Positions 27,601 through 42,600 of a DNA stretch of 64,000 bases are shown here, piece after piece. The notes under the pieces were generated by a model that did no database searches, was not told the origin of the DNA, and saw nothing but the letters and a program-made list of their open reading frames with translations. Source of the stretch: Apostichopus japonicus (lineage: Eukaryota > Echinodermata > Holothuroidea > Aspidochirotida > Stichopodidae); the NCBI RefSeq assembly GCF_037975245.1, contig NC_092573.1, forward strand, positions 26,315,265 to 26,379,264, written 5' to 3'. Position numbers and translations under genes: made by a program. How positions within the stretch are numbered: the first letter of the stretch is position 1; each line of letters begins with the position of its first letter.

Positions 27601-30600
27601 AGTATCTCTATACACACAGAAGGCATGGAGCCTTCCTTTAAAGGATTGGTTCAGGTGTTGACATGTCTATTTTGTATGAAAGAGCACAAAAAGACAAAAA
27701 GAACAGTGAAGAAACTACCATGATAACATGCTCTGGTAAGGAGATATGACAATTTGTAGACATCAAAATTTCTTTGGAAACGACTTGTGTAGAAAGACTT
27801 ACTGTGAGGGTGTGACGTTACATCCTCACTTCCTTAACATTTGTGAATATATTTCTTTAAAAATTATTTACATTTTTTAACACATTTGAAAATAATATAA
27901 TAAAAAATTCTTCAGATGTTTAATCTCAAATACTTCCTTCGACAAATATGAGATCTCCTGACATATCTTTTGGTTGAAAGTCATGAAATCTCACAACATA
28001 TTTAGAGAAAAAAACAAAGACTTTCAGGAATGTGAGGATGTGACATCACAGCTAGTCAGATTTCAGCAGTTTCTACACAATCTGATAAAACTTTACACTT
28101 GAATATCTCTTTAACCGAAAAAAGATATTTAAACAGTTTTTTCACCATTGTGTTTCTTTTATTGTCGTCTTTCATAACATAAACATGTATGACAACTGAA
28201 CCAATCCTTTAACAATGAAATCATCTACCCACATATGCTTAATTTATTTATGTTTTTATTTATTTATTACAATATTACTTTCTCTCATTTTTAACACGAT
28301 CCAATGATGACATTGGTTTCAACGCTGTTAACATTTCTACCTTGAAAAACATGAGTGAGTAACTTAAGAGAGAGTCAAATGTTTCAGATCCTATCTGCAC
28401 TGACACATCACAGATTTACAAATTGATAGTTCCCAGACACGACTTCTTCAGTTTTTACACCTCGACTCCCACTCCCACCCCAGATTGATGAGTGTTGGAA
28501 TAAAGTACATTGGGACGCACTTGATACGGAGTCCAAAGTTGTTTCAATAATGGTGTATAGTGATGTCTTCCAAGCACATCTGTACACTTTGTGAATTTTT
28601 GTTTGTGTTAGTGCATATATGCCACTGTGCAGGTGATATGCTAATTGAATAAAAACATTGAAGAGAAACATACTATTGCTCCGAAACAATGAAAACCAAA
28701 ATGCTATTCTACGAAAGTAAAATAGTTCTGTTGTAGCTACTCTCAATACAGCAACACTGTATATACTGAATAGTACTGCATGGTAATGGTTATTTAACAG
28801 TAACGTATAGTTATTGTTAGCTGACTTAGAGGCCGATTATTATCTGTCTGTTAATTCAGAAAAAAGTAATAAAAATCTATATAACTAAAATCAGTATACA
28901 ATACTTATCACACTGAGGAATGGTGAATAATTTTCATTAAATACAATGATTTGACAAGTATTATAAATCCTTTAGTTTAAATACTGGAATTAACATACTG
29001 GTAGAATTTCATCACTTCATTATAACCAACTTAATGAATTATGTTTGGTTTTTACCTTACAAAAATACTAGCAATATAAAGTACTATTTTATTTTAGCTA
29101 TAATAACCATCGATATTTGACAATTCTGACTACAATGTTGGATAATATGTTTGCTGTGCTATTCTGCAAATAACCGCGTGTACGTCTATATTTCTACATA
29201 ATCGCAGTAACCTATAATACTGTTACAACATGGAATCAATTTGCAGTAAATAGAACTCCCTCATATGTATATAAAAGTTACCTATATCATGTATATTCCG
29301 ATGGCATACCAGAGTACATGTAGCTTTAGACTTCATTCAATAGAATTTGAATTAAGCGAAATTTCTGCACCCTTCATTCGAATTGTTGCCTAGTAACAGT
29401 CCATTATTTGCTAACATTCACCAACAGCTCACGCCATACTTTGTAAAAATAGAATATGGGGGATAAATTGAATTAACATTTATACATTAGTCTACAAATT
29501 ATTGTGCAAGTAGAGCCAAATGAGTTGGTATTCGGTGCTGTACAATATATAGCTAATTAGATTTGTTGACTGGGCAGATCGAAGTTTCGAGTTAATGGTA
29601 ACGTTTATTGCAAGTTGCATTTAAGTCAATTGTGTGTACCATATGATGCAAAGCAGTGACTTTTATAATCACAATACTAAGACCAATATTTAAATTTGAC
29701 GCGATACTGAGTAGAATGCACAATAAACTGTTAGTAGATACATTAGCATGAAGATGCATGCGCAGAAGACAAAACAATGTTCGGAAACCGGAAGGGTGGG
29801 TGAGAGTGGTGTGGCGGGAGAGCGGGGAGGGGAACTGGGTGATATTCAGACTGGTAGTGATGGCTAAAAACGGTCTTCAAAACAATTCCAAAACATTCTC
29901 TATACGCTTACCGCTTAAAAGGTGACAGCAGCAAACTGGCTTTGAATCATGTTGTAATGTGTGACAGTGAGCTGAAATAGGACCATGGTTTGCGTCTATG
30001 ATTGGTGCAAACTTGTTTCATGATATGTAGGTCCGCATTAGGACAGGACTAGTAACTTGCTGCTAATAATATGCAAAACGTGACAATTTTGTGTACTGCC
30101 GATTATGTGTTCATACTAAGTGTGTCAATGACTAAATATGCATCTTGGCTTTCTTCCTTCTATTCGAGATTTTTAAATTTCATCAGCGTAAATTTGCTCA
30201 TATCTATCTCTAAATATGTAACCATACGTGTTTAGATTAAAACCTATATCTCGGCATACACAATTAATTCTCAATGAATAAAACATGGTAGGACTTCTTA
30301 ACTTTTACTGGATTTCTCAATCACAGCAAACCAGTGTTAGAAATCGCTTCCCTGCGTAAAATGCGTAAATATTAGTTACGTAGCCCACAGAGTACTGTCA
30401 GTTTCCAAAATAACATTCGAAGTGTTCTCCTGATCAAACTTAACTAGAATTAATTCTAAACGTACGTGAGGAATGATAAAATAGAATCAACGTTTCAAGA
30501 ACAAGTCCGTGGTATACAAATGACCATGCCAAGGATCGCATTATTCTTTTTCTCTTTAAAGTTTCCTTCAAGGTTTGATCTGTGCAAAGCCTCAGAGCAT

Positions 30601-33600
30601 GTCAACGTGACCATGCTTATTGTAAGCTGATAGTACTTCTGTAGTTATTGCCTTTAATTCATGGTCACGTCGGATGCAGCGACTCGCCTTAAGTCAAGCC
30701 ATCTTTGACATTCTGTTTGGCTTTATCAAGCTGATATGTCATACAACGACCATCACAAACATATTGCTGACGTAAGAGAACCACTTGTCGAAACGTATTT
30801 GACCCTTTGATTATTTCCGTTTCAAATTAATTCCATAATCATATTTCTCATTGCGTAAAACAAATTATAATAATAATGTCAAATGCCTGCAGATTTAGAT
30901 TTTGTTTTCATTTGTATGAAACCCATTAAACTAAACTAAATACTTCCATGAATACTGCGCAAACTTCATCGTATATAGAGCTGCTCTACGTGAAATTCAC
31001 CAAGTATGCAAGCTACCGAGGAAAAATATTTTTCATTACACAACTGTTTATTGTCACTCAGTCGATACAATGTTCTAAAAGCTGTACACAAGTAATGACA
31101 GTATGAACAGTGTGATGTCCTGTTTATATTAGATACTGGTTCGGAACTGTTCATACTGTCAATATGAGTGCTTTGAAGCATTACACAAGAGGACAGTATA
31201 GCATGAACAGTATGGACAGTGTTTATGTCCTGTTTATATTAAATAGAGGTTCGGAACTGTTCATACTGTCACTAACAGTGATTTGAAGCATGACACAAGA
31301 GGACAGTATAGCATGAACAGTATGGACAGTGTTTATGTCCTGTTTATATTAGATAATGGTTCGGAACTGTTCATACTGTCACTTTGAGTGCTTTGAAGCA
31401 TGTTACAAGAGGACAGTATAGCATGAACAGTATGGACAGTGTTTATGTCCTGTTTATATTAGATAGAGGTTCGGAACTGTTCATACTGTCACTTTGAGTG
31501 CTTTGAAGCATGTTACAAGAGAACAGTATAGCATGAACAGTATGGACAGTGTTTATGTCCTGTTTATATTAGATAGAGATTCGGAACTGTTCATACTGTC
31601 ACTTTGAGTGCTTTGAAGCATGTTACAAGAGGACAGTATAGCATGAACAGTATGGACAGTGTTTATGTCCTGTTTATATTAGATAACGGTTCGGAACTGT
31701 TCATACTGTCACTAACAGTGATTTGAAGCATGACACAAGAGGACAGTATAGCATGAACAGTATGGACAGTGTTTATGTCCTGTTTATATTAAATAGAGGT
31801 TCGGAACTGTTCATACTGTCACTAACAGTGATTTGAAGCATGACACAAGAGGACAGTATAGCATGAACAGTATGGACAGTGTTTATGTCCTGTTTATATT
31901 AAATAGAGGTTCGGAACTGTTCATACTGTCACTTTGAGTGCTTTGAAGCATGTTACAAGAGGACAGTATAGCATGAACAGTATGGACAGTGTTTATGTCC
32001 TGTTTATATTAGATAATGGTTCGGAACTGTTCATACTGTCACTTTGAGTGCTTTGAAGCATGTTACAAGAGGACAGTATAGCCTGGCATTAGCATTGGCA
32101 AGTTATAGTGCAGTAAAATTTTACAATTTAGAATATCCCAATTGTGTTAAACTTGTTTAATACTACCATTGAAAAATGAATGAATACAATATTCGCACAA
32201 GAACCATTGTCGCAACTATACCGACCCCACCCCCTCCACAAGTGGGCAGAATACTATACACAAAAGAGCGTACAGTTGGCCTACATAATAATATATAAAA
32301 TAAGTGCGGTATAACCTGAGCAGTCGAAAATTCTTTAATTTCCCTTTCCTACTCAGACATATATAGTACCATTTTGCATCTAAAAACCCTCCGTTTTACC
32401 CAAATTTCTGAAAGGGGAGAGTCCTGGAGCTTTCATAGTTAGATATGGTAACACCGTAACAAAGGGATGATTCGAGACAAACGATGATAGAACCTCCCTG
32501 TGAATACACATGTGTTTATATTTAAATGAAACAGACTCACAGCAGTCTTTGTCTCTTTCAAACCTTTGATTAATTTTAAAAACTATGTACAATCCATCCA
32601 ATCAAACTATTGAAGCATATAACCAACCAGCAGGTGCTTGTTTATCTTTAATCAATAACTTTCTAAATGAAAGCACACATTTCTTTATATGATTGTAAGG
32701 TGTTATGCTAACACTTTCTCGTGGAATTGGGTTAATGTATTGGAATGGAAACGGTGGGAAGGAAAGCTGCAAACTCAGTATACATTGCTCATACGAAATT
32801 TGGGATAAACAGAAGCAAAGAGGGCTGAAGCTTTTAATCATATCAAAAATCCTCTGTCAGGTTTAGGGGAATGGTTTACTACATGAGTTTACTCGGGGGG
32901 GGGGGGCTTAAAAACACTTTACATCCCCTCCTGATGCTTTACAACACTCTCGCAAACATATCTACAAACTACCGCCATATGCATCACAACAATTACTCCA
33001 ACATAACCACCAATATTCGTGGTGAGTTACGAAACTTTCGTGGACATAATCAACCATCACAGAGCTTTGTAATAAATCTTCCACAATCTGCCAGGGACCA
33101 TGGGCGGCGATCCTGGGGGGGGGGGGGAAGGGGGGATATATCCCCCCATGAAAATGGGTGGAGGGGATGTAATACACCATATCCCCCCCACCAAATGCCA
33201 GGGATAAGAATATTTTCATGCCTACATTTATGCATCATCGTGAATGTACGGCTCTTTTTTAGCTTCATTTCTCGCCTACCATAAACGCAGTGCGATCTTT
33301 TCAAATAAACCGTCTTTATAAAGAAAGAGAGAGAGTTTACTGTAGGCTTCATTGGCCCTATAAAAACAACATGTATTTGCGCCCACGGTATTCATATAGT
33401 ACATATATGCACCCGCATAGTATTCATATAGGCCCTATAGTAGGCCTACACACGTACATGTTCCCTCGAACAGCTGAGAATCTCATGTTACCAGGGTAAT
33501 GTTTAATACACGTTTCACCTGGATGCCCTAGCAATCGGTACCTAGGAATGTAACTATGTGTAATTGTGTATTGCATGTGTATAGGCCTATAATAGCCTGC

Positions 33601-36600
33601 ATGAGGCCATTTCCTTCATCGAATAATATAAAAGAGCTCTCGAACATTCTAACGTAGCGCCTGAAACGAGATTTACAGGGGCAATTTTCCCAAAATAACA
33701 CCCGAAATTAAATAAAAAGTATTTTGGATCCTGATTATGAGATATTTCGGACATGATATCCCTATTTTAAAGTTGGGTATATGCCGCTTGGAAACCTCGG
33801 GAAGTGCCGTTTCCGGCCATCTAGAGGGTTTGTAAATCCCAAAATTTTCTTGTACGCTTCGCGCCAACCCATGGTGGCGCTACGCTAAGATAGTCAACAA
33901 GGTCATATCCCCCCCACTCGGAAGTACGGATCGCCGCCCATGCCAGGGACATATTCATCATATGTAAACTAAGAACGTAACAACTGCAGCGGATTTTTCA
34001 AACCATTTAGGCGTTGAGCTACACCCAACAAAATAATTTATTGGGGGGGGGGGGGGCAAATTAACTATAGGATCATTTCACAACATTTAAGTAGGCGTAA
34101 ATGGCAGATAATATCCGATAATCCGATAATCCAAGAGAAGCCCTCAGATTTACTCTTCCTTCCGTTGATTTACACAAACGTTAAATATTTATATCTCTGT
34201 TCCTGGGGACTTCTCGTCCCGAAATAGAACCTGATATGTTTCATAACTAATCAAACCTGCACATAACTTATACTTTCTCCACTTCATTCATCTGTGTTAC
34301 TCAATAGTGCGATCGTTCGCATCAAATACTCAAATTAATGCCCTGACTCTCGTACGTAAAATATAGGATAGGCATAGAAAGACATCTGACATTGAGCTGT
34401 TTGCAAGCCATACTTAGTTTTAATATTTATCTTCAAAAAGAACAAAATATGTATTGATGTGAGAAAGCTGTTAATAACCTGCATGAGCTAGAAGCCTTTC
34501 GCATTAATCTATTTCTTTGTATTGATATATATTTGATGTCTACCTTAGAAGGCAGATACGGTCAATTATGCCGAAGAGAACTCCTATAGGACCCTAACGC
34601 CATTTAACTCCTATAGGACCCTAACGCTATTTAACTCCTATAGGACCCTACTGTCATTTAACACCTGTAGGATCGTAATGCCACCTACAGGACCCTAACG
34701 CCATTTAACTCCTATAGGGACCTACTGCCATTTAACTTCTGTAGGACCCTAATGCCATTTAACTGCTATAGGACCCTAAGCCAATTAATTCCTATATGAC
34801 CCTAATGACAGTTACCTCCTATAGGACCCTAATGCCAGGTAACTCCTATATGACCCTGATGCCATTTAACTCCTGTAGGACCCTAACGCCATTTAACTCA
34901 CATATAGGACCATAATGCCAGTTAACTCCTATAGGACCTTAATACCATCTATGTCAGGAGCGTAACAATCTTTCAAACAATGTAAAGGACTGATTAGATT
35001 GTACCCACATACAGTGAACTGTACACTACTGAACCCTTACACAAATTTTGAGGTTTTTGTCACCGCTGCACCTCCCTATAGGCTTTACCATATCCCAGAA
35101 GATCCCTGCACATGACAGTTAACTCAGCCTATAATCATTCGGGCTATACCCATACAGTAACCTTTACATTGATAATACCAGTATAGCCAAAGCCATTACA
35201 ATACTTTATAGTCATAGTTAGGCCTATAGCCATGGCGATAATATGAACTTCAACATTAAGCTGTATTCAGTACATGGTAACCATTACAATAAGAATAACA
35301 AATTCGCTGCAGACATCAAATTTATAAATTAGAAAGGTAATAATGAGTACAAAAGTAGAGCCACGTGTTCTGAAGAAATAGGCTAAATCCTTACACAAAT
35401 GCATGTTATAAGCCTCTAAAATTAGTAAAAGGGAAATTTGTTTAGAAATGAGTTAAATATGCATGTTCAGATTTGACAGGAGGTTTCTTGATATTTAGCT
35501 TGATCTCTTGCACACGGGCATATTCAATGTACTATATATCTCAGGGGCGTATCCAGGGGGGGGCGCAACAGGCGCGCGCCCCCCCTATTGGCCGTCACCA
35601 AAAAAAAAAAAAAAGTTTAGCAAAAAAAAAAAAAAAAAAAAAAATTGATGACGACCTTTATGTGAGATGTCGGTGATCGCTCAACCCCCCCCCCCCTCCC
35701 GTATGCTTTATTTTTTGTTTGCCAAAAAAAGGTTCTGGCGAAGTTCGGCGGCATAATAGTTTTAGAAACATAGATGGTAATTGTGTTTGTATTATCACTA
35801 TAAACACTAAATGACATGCCAGCCATACTAAATTGTGCATTTTGTGTCCATATTTACTGGAAATGTTGCTTATTATTAAGGTCGAAAAATGGATCACATA
35901 TGGCCATGGGCGGCAATCCTGGGTGGAGGGGGGATATATCCCCCCATGAAAATGGGTGGAGGGGATGTAATGCACCATATCCCCCCCCCCCACCAAATGC
36001 CAGGGATAAGAATATTTTCATGCCTACATTTATGCATCTTCGTTAATGTACGGCTCTTTTTTAGCTTCATTTCTCGCCTACCATAAACGCAGTGCGATCT
36101 TTTCAAACAAAGCGTCTTTATAAAGCAAAAATAGTTGACTGTAGGCTTCATTGGCCCTATAACAACAAAATGTATTATTGCGCCCACGGTATTGATATAG
36201 TGCATATATGCATCCTCATAGTATTCATATAGGCCCTATAGTAGGCCTACACACGTACATGTTCCCTCGAACAGCATGTAACCAGGGTAATGCTTAATAC
36301 ACGTTTCACCTGGATGCCCTAGCAATCGGTACCTAGGAATGTAACTATGTGTAATTGTGTATTGCATGTGTATAGGCCTATAATAGCCTGCATGAGGCCA
36401 TTTTCTTCATCGAATAATATAACAGAGCTCTCGAACATTCTAACGTTGCGCCTGAAACAAGATTGACAGGGGCAATTTTCCCAAAATAACACCCGAAATT
36501 AAAAAAAAAAGTATTTTGGATCCTGATTATGAGATATTTCGGACATGACATCCCTATTTTAAAGTTGGGTATATGCCGCTTGGAAACCTCGGGAAGTGCC

Positions 36601-39600
36601 GTTTCCGGCCATCTAGAGGGTTTGTTAATCCCAAAATTTTCTTGTACGCTTCGCGCCAACCCATGGTGGCGCTACGCTTAGATAGTCAACAAGGTCATAT
36701 CCCCCCCCCCACTCGGAAGTACGGATCGCCGCCCATGCATATGACACCATTTTGCATTTCAGCCCTTCTTTGAAAGAAAAAATTGTACACCCCTCCCCTT
36801 AGACCCATCCCCCAGGACGGCGATCATTCATGCCTGGCGCCCCCCCTATTGGAAAATCCTGGATACGCCCCTGTATCTTCCTGCAAGTAAACGTCCGCCC
36901 CAACTTGCTATCAGCCATGTTTTTGCATTCAGATCGTCTTGAAAAATAACTAGGAACATACACTGTAAACCTGACATATAGAACAAGGAATTATTCTATT
37001 AGCGCTATTAACATGACTTGTCCGTTGCTCTATACCCTAATCATAGATATGTTTCCTTTGGTTCTTCGATTTTGTTACAATTTGAAGATAGTTCTAACAT
37101 ATTCAGGATAACAGGATCGGTAATTCGTCTGTGATCGATGCTTTAGCTGTTGTGTGTTTCTTCTTCGTCTTTCTTACTAACACATTAACTATGTGGCATT
37201 AGATGGTCAATTACATCCTATCGATATAATACGCATTCATTTGTAAGGCCTAAGGCTATCCTAGATTCAAACACTACACATGTGGGTCAAGAACTATAAT
37301 TTATACTGTTCTCTAGTCACCCGAGAGCCATGGTTGTATTCTTGTCTCTGTTCTTCTGTGAATACAAAGTTTGATTAACCGTTATGTTATGAAAATCAAG
37401 AGTGTATGGACGGTCATGTACAGATTACTCTTTGTAAGTAGCCATAGGCAACAAGCTGTTACAAGTGGACAATGTATGCATATCGTAAAGTCACCGAGAG
37501 AAGTGATTTCTCTTACATGATGTCAGGGATTTTGTAGAAATAAAAGAACCACACTCAGTATGGGTGATGGGACAGGTAATTCTGCAGTTGCAATTTATAA
37601 AACATATATATGTACACACTACACACTACGGCAGTGGCGTGCACATGATTCCATTGGCGTGGAGAGGGGAGGGGCCAGGGGGAGGGAAGGGGTGGGAAAC
37701 TCAAAAATTTCCAAGACTGACAAAAGGTAGGGGCCTGAACCCTGATGGAAGTGTGAGAGGCGAATCAAGCTCTTTTAAAGGAGGAGGTGCTGCCCTGGGG
37801 CATTCTCCAACCGAAATATTTAGGCGTCAATTGCTGCATTCTGGAGCATATTTATACTATATTACGGTAGGTCTAACCTATATAAGTAGTCCTATATATT
37901 ACGGTAGGTCAAGCCTATATAATTACTCCTACACGCAATTAAATTGTATACAAATAAATACTTTGTGTGAGGTTGTGGTGTGGTCTAATTCTTCCAGGCT
38001 AAGTGACAAGAAATATCCACCGACTGAAGTCCTCCCCCCCTCCTCCTCTTCCCTTACAAAGCGCACACCACGGCACTACGGTATATAGCAATGACCTGTC
38101 CAAATATTTAATAAAAACTGAATGCACTTCAATGCACTGGAACCTCACATATATCTTTTGACCTAGACTGAAGCTTTATATGCTCCTCGGCCCTATACAC
38201 ATGTTAGTAGTACAACTTTGATGTTAGCCGGTACATGTCCAATACTAGTAAGCTGTACAGACTTCTAAACTCATCATTAATAAGTAAAGGAACATGTCTG
38301 GTGGATAACAGCATTAATTATACCTAAAATCGCGGGAAACTACTTCATTACATTATTACTCATAAAATATGTTACCATAAATCTACCTTTCTTTCGCAAA
38401 TTTTAACTTGAACTTTCGCACTTGTTTGCATTAAAAATACTTACATAGCCTGTATGTTTATTTGATCGAAAATACAACAGACGAAAATATGGCGACGAGA
38501 AATTCTATGCGACATAAACGATAAGGTAAAATTTGAAATTCTTTACTGTATATTATAATACATATTACTTGGTCAATCGGTTTTCAGACACATCAATTCA
38601 CACTGCCTGGCGTTAACTGTGGACACGTAATTGAACACGGCTATCGGAAATTTTCACAAGCCAGCATTGATGACAAAATATAGAATAAAATTATTTACTA
38701 GAAAAATGATGAATGAAAGACAGATGAAGAATATGATCAGAAAAACGAACTTTAATTTCTAGGGCGCTTACGCAGCATCGTTAATTATTACAAGCTCGTT
38801 GAATGCCAACTTACCGCAGTGTTTAAAATGCGTAATAATACACATTTATCAGTTGAAACATTTAGTTCATTTTGCGTGACTTTTGATGTGATTAGAATCG
38901 CTAATACATTTTTTTATTTATAAATATCTCTCTGATGTGGAATCTTTGACATCTTTAATACCATCGATACAAAAAAAGTTGTGAAACAGTCATGTTTCAA
39001 ATATAACTGTAAAGTAACATGAAAAGGACATGGATGGTCTTGTAGACCTGTACACAATCAGGGCCATCATCACCATGGTAATGACACGTGATGTGTGTGT
39101 GTATCAGAGAGCATGAAGAATGTACTAAACAATTTAACCACGGGAATAATTTGGTCTCGGTAACACAACTTATGTTAAATAAGGAATGTGATAATATAAT
39201 TTGCATAAACAGGCGCATTGCTGTAAGGAAGACTCCTACAACTGAAAGTCAATTAGTCACCAAGCAGGAAGTATACCCGGCGACACTAATATATAGCAGC
39301 ACTTGATAATGTGCTAATGTATGACTGTTACAGCACACCACAGTCATCAACATTGAATGTGGGCCCTAAAACTTTCATATATTTGCTTTGCTTGACAACA
39401 GAAATACCAAATCCAAATCTAAAGCATTGCATCGGAATTTTCCATCGAACAGAGTCAAGAAATGTCCTAAATCCACTTAGTTGTTGTACATCGTGTAATG
39501 GCCTTCTTTTACAAATATACACCGACAAGTTGGTTGCAATATCAGACTTTTCCCTCAAACCGAAATTATTCTGCGCTGTCCCACTCTTTAATTGCTGCAA

Positions 39601-42600
39601 TTCCAACCGGCATTTTTGCTCTCCAAAGCCATTATGTACCGACATGTCACATAATTATAACACATCAAGGGTTTCAGCTTCGGTACACATATTCTAGTTT
39701 TACATTTAAGCTGCTGAATATTGGATAATTGTTCATATTCGTTGCCATGACAATCGGTTATCAGATTAATGTTCATTTTCAGCATACACATTCTCAATGG
39801 TGTTTACTAACTGAATATAAAACTACGAATAAGACGAGGTTGTATAGTTTTACTAACACTACACTGATAATATCTGACGGTAAGAACGCTAAGTTAATTT
39901 TAACAACTGGTCTGCTGCCAAAGAACATTTACGTGAATACTAGTTTTCCATTGCATACATAATCTAAGCAACCTACAAGGTTAACCTTAATCACTGAAGC
40001 GTGATGCACTTAGGGAGGTAAAGTATACACATGCTTGAAGAATATATAAGAACTTAACTAGTTATTATAAGCTAGAGCTCACCTAGCAACGCACGTGACT
40101 GTGTGAAAGAAGCCGCCGAGGGAAAGGTATTTTATAAATATGTTAGTCAAACGGTTAGTTTCATAATTACGACTAATCTTGACCATCACGTGAAGCTTGT
40201 GTAAGTTCATATATAAGAGTCTTTGCCGCTACTCGGAGGGTATCAGTTTTTACATGGAGAAGAATAAGAAAGAAAAATGGCTACTCTCTATCTTGTCATC
40301 CATTTTGGCGTCGCATATTCGTTTGCATGCAGTTCAGGGGGATACTTCCGTAGCTTGTTTTATGGAGTTTATGGCACAATGGAGTTAATCACAGCCACCC
40401 ATCACGCCAACACTAAGACTGAACAAAAGTGAATAAAGTAAATAATGGCAAACACTGGCAGACAAGAAAAGTTCTGTTCTGGCTGATGTAGAAGAAGAAG
40501 AAGAAAAAACGCCTCCTTTCTATTTTACTCCGTTTTTGGCGTCGCGATGAATATGAATAATTTATGAACAAACAAACACCGGCTGCAGCAGCTTTCTGTT
40601 CACTTTAATTTAGTCAAAAACTCAAGAATCATATCCCTGTTTTTCAAATATTAACTTTAAATAAAGTGTCTACAAAGACGCTGGTAGGTTTACAATCACA
40701 CAGAGACGGCGCGAAACCCGACTCAAGTAACATGAAAGACTTCCATCAGCTGCAGTGCCCGGGCGCCTCATGTACGATAAGACGATAAGAAAAACAAGGC
40801 ATGGACCAGCCTATGTGTTACTCTCAGAACAAGTCCAGACGTTTTCATTAAGTAACTTGAAAAGAATGTGAATCCGGAACTTGGTATAAACATTATACGT
40901 AACACCTTTTCCATTACTGGTCTTGTAAACCGTGCAATTATCCTTTTAACGTGGAAAGCGAATGTACAAACATGCGTTGCAATATAGAACAGGCTACATA
41001 CACAAACCTTACTGAATGGAACACACCAACATATAAGGGAATTGAACCAACCAACGGCAGCATTTGCAACCTGAGAAAACTACAATGTCACAATCAAGGC
41101 TACCCTGTTTACATGCACAGTGAAATTTAGTTACGTAATGTTTAATGTTATCGTCGACATAACTTTGGGAGATCGACTTAATTGCGGCATGGGATTTGAT
41201 TCGATGATGATTGTGTAGCTGATATTTCGGGAAATCAAATTCTTCCCCGATCAGACACTCAGTATAGGCTACTACATGGCGGAACTTGTGGAATATTTTT
41301 TAACAATGGGTGTTGCTTCTTGATGCAGTTCCTAGACGAAAAGCACATTGAAGTATTATCCCAAATCATTACAAAATAATATACACTGTTGTCTTGTGGA
41401 TGTAAAAAGCTTGTAAGCCCACCACGCAAGCGCACTACACTACTGCATATTTGCAGGCAAATGCAGTTCTATTTTCTGTTAGGAAATCCCTCTTCTGTTA
41501 CGCTATAAGCATTTCCATCACATCTAGCGCCGTTGTTTCTCTGTAAAAGTTGAGTGAACTTCGCGTTTGGTGTTAAACTTTGATAGAATTTGTTAAAAAG
41601 TTTATATAACAACCTACTTCTTAGGTTTAAATTGCTGGCCTATCTTGCTACTTTAAATCATTCATGCAGTGTCTGTTTCCCCCAAAATATGACGCGTCTC
41701 ATTTCTGCTTAACTTCCTTCCTCGGTTATTTTATCAAATCATAACGACAGGTCCGAAGTCAAAGACAAACATTCCTGATTGATTGCAAAGATCTTAATCA
41801 CTTTTTTCCGGTCGGTTTCGTAACATGTGATATTATAATCTCATTACAATGACCTAAAAATGCGCTGATATAGTCCCCGGGAATGTTGCTTTTATTGATG
41901 ACCAAAAAATTGATCAAATCAAGCGAGAAAACGGTTAGAGGGTGAATCGTTTATCAGGAAGGTTTTGCGGAATACTTTGGTATCTCTGAATACTAAAGCG
42001 GGTTGCCAAAACCATAGGAAAAGCACCAGTTATTTATCTAGCCTAGTTTATGTTTCGATCGAGATGAAGGCATGTTGATGTTACCTGCTTTTCGGTAACA
42101 CTCTCACCTTTTAGCTTCATTTCTATCATCTACTCTTATTTTCCTTGACTTCTTTTTGCCAACGGCAAAATGACGAAATAGGATAGTATTGAGTGAGTCT
42201 TCCATGTCAGGAATAAAGACGTTGAATCTCTGTATCGGAAGGTATGGCTTTATCGCCTCACAGTTACAACTCAATATATATTTATAGGACGGTTAACCAA
42301 AAAATTAATAAGTAAACCTCATCAGAAATAGTTTATTAATTCTGGAGATATGCTTGGCAGAGAAGAGCATTTCTATAAAAAGTCTTATTCCAGGCGCGTA
42401 TCCAGGATTTTCTAACCCCGGGGGGGGGGGCGCGAATTACTATCTAAGCGGAGCGCCACCATCGGTTGGCGCGGAGCGTACAAGAAAATTTCTGGTTTTG
42501 ATACCCCCCAGATCACCGGAAATGGCACTTCTCGGGCTTGAAAATGACCAACCAGATGTACACTTTGCCTGAGAACCAAGTATTTCCCAAAAGTTTTTTT

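Noticed and set aside
31078-32085. CRISPR-like regular repeats
   Set aside because: Repeats are directly adjacent with no unique spacers, and the genome is eukaryotic. They are satellites. The same applies to the 34, 39, 47 and 51 bp arrays.
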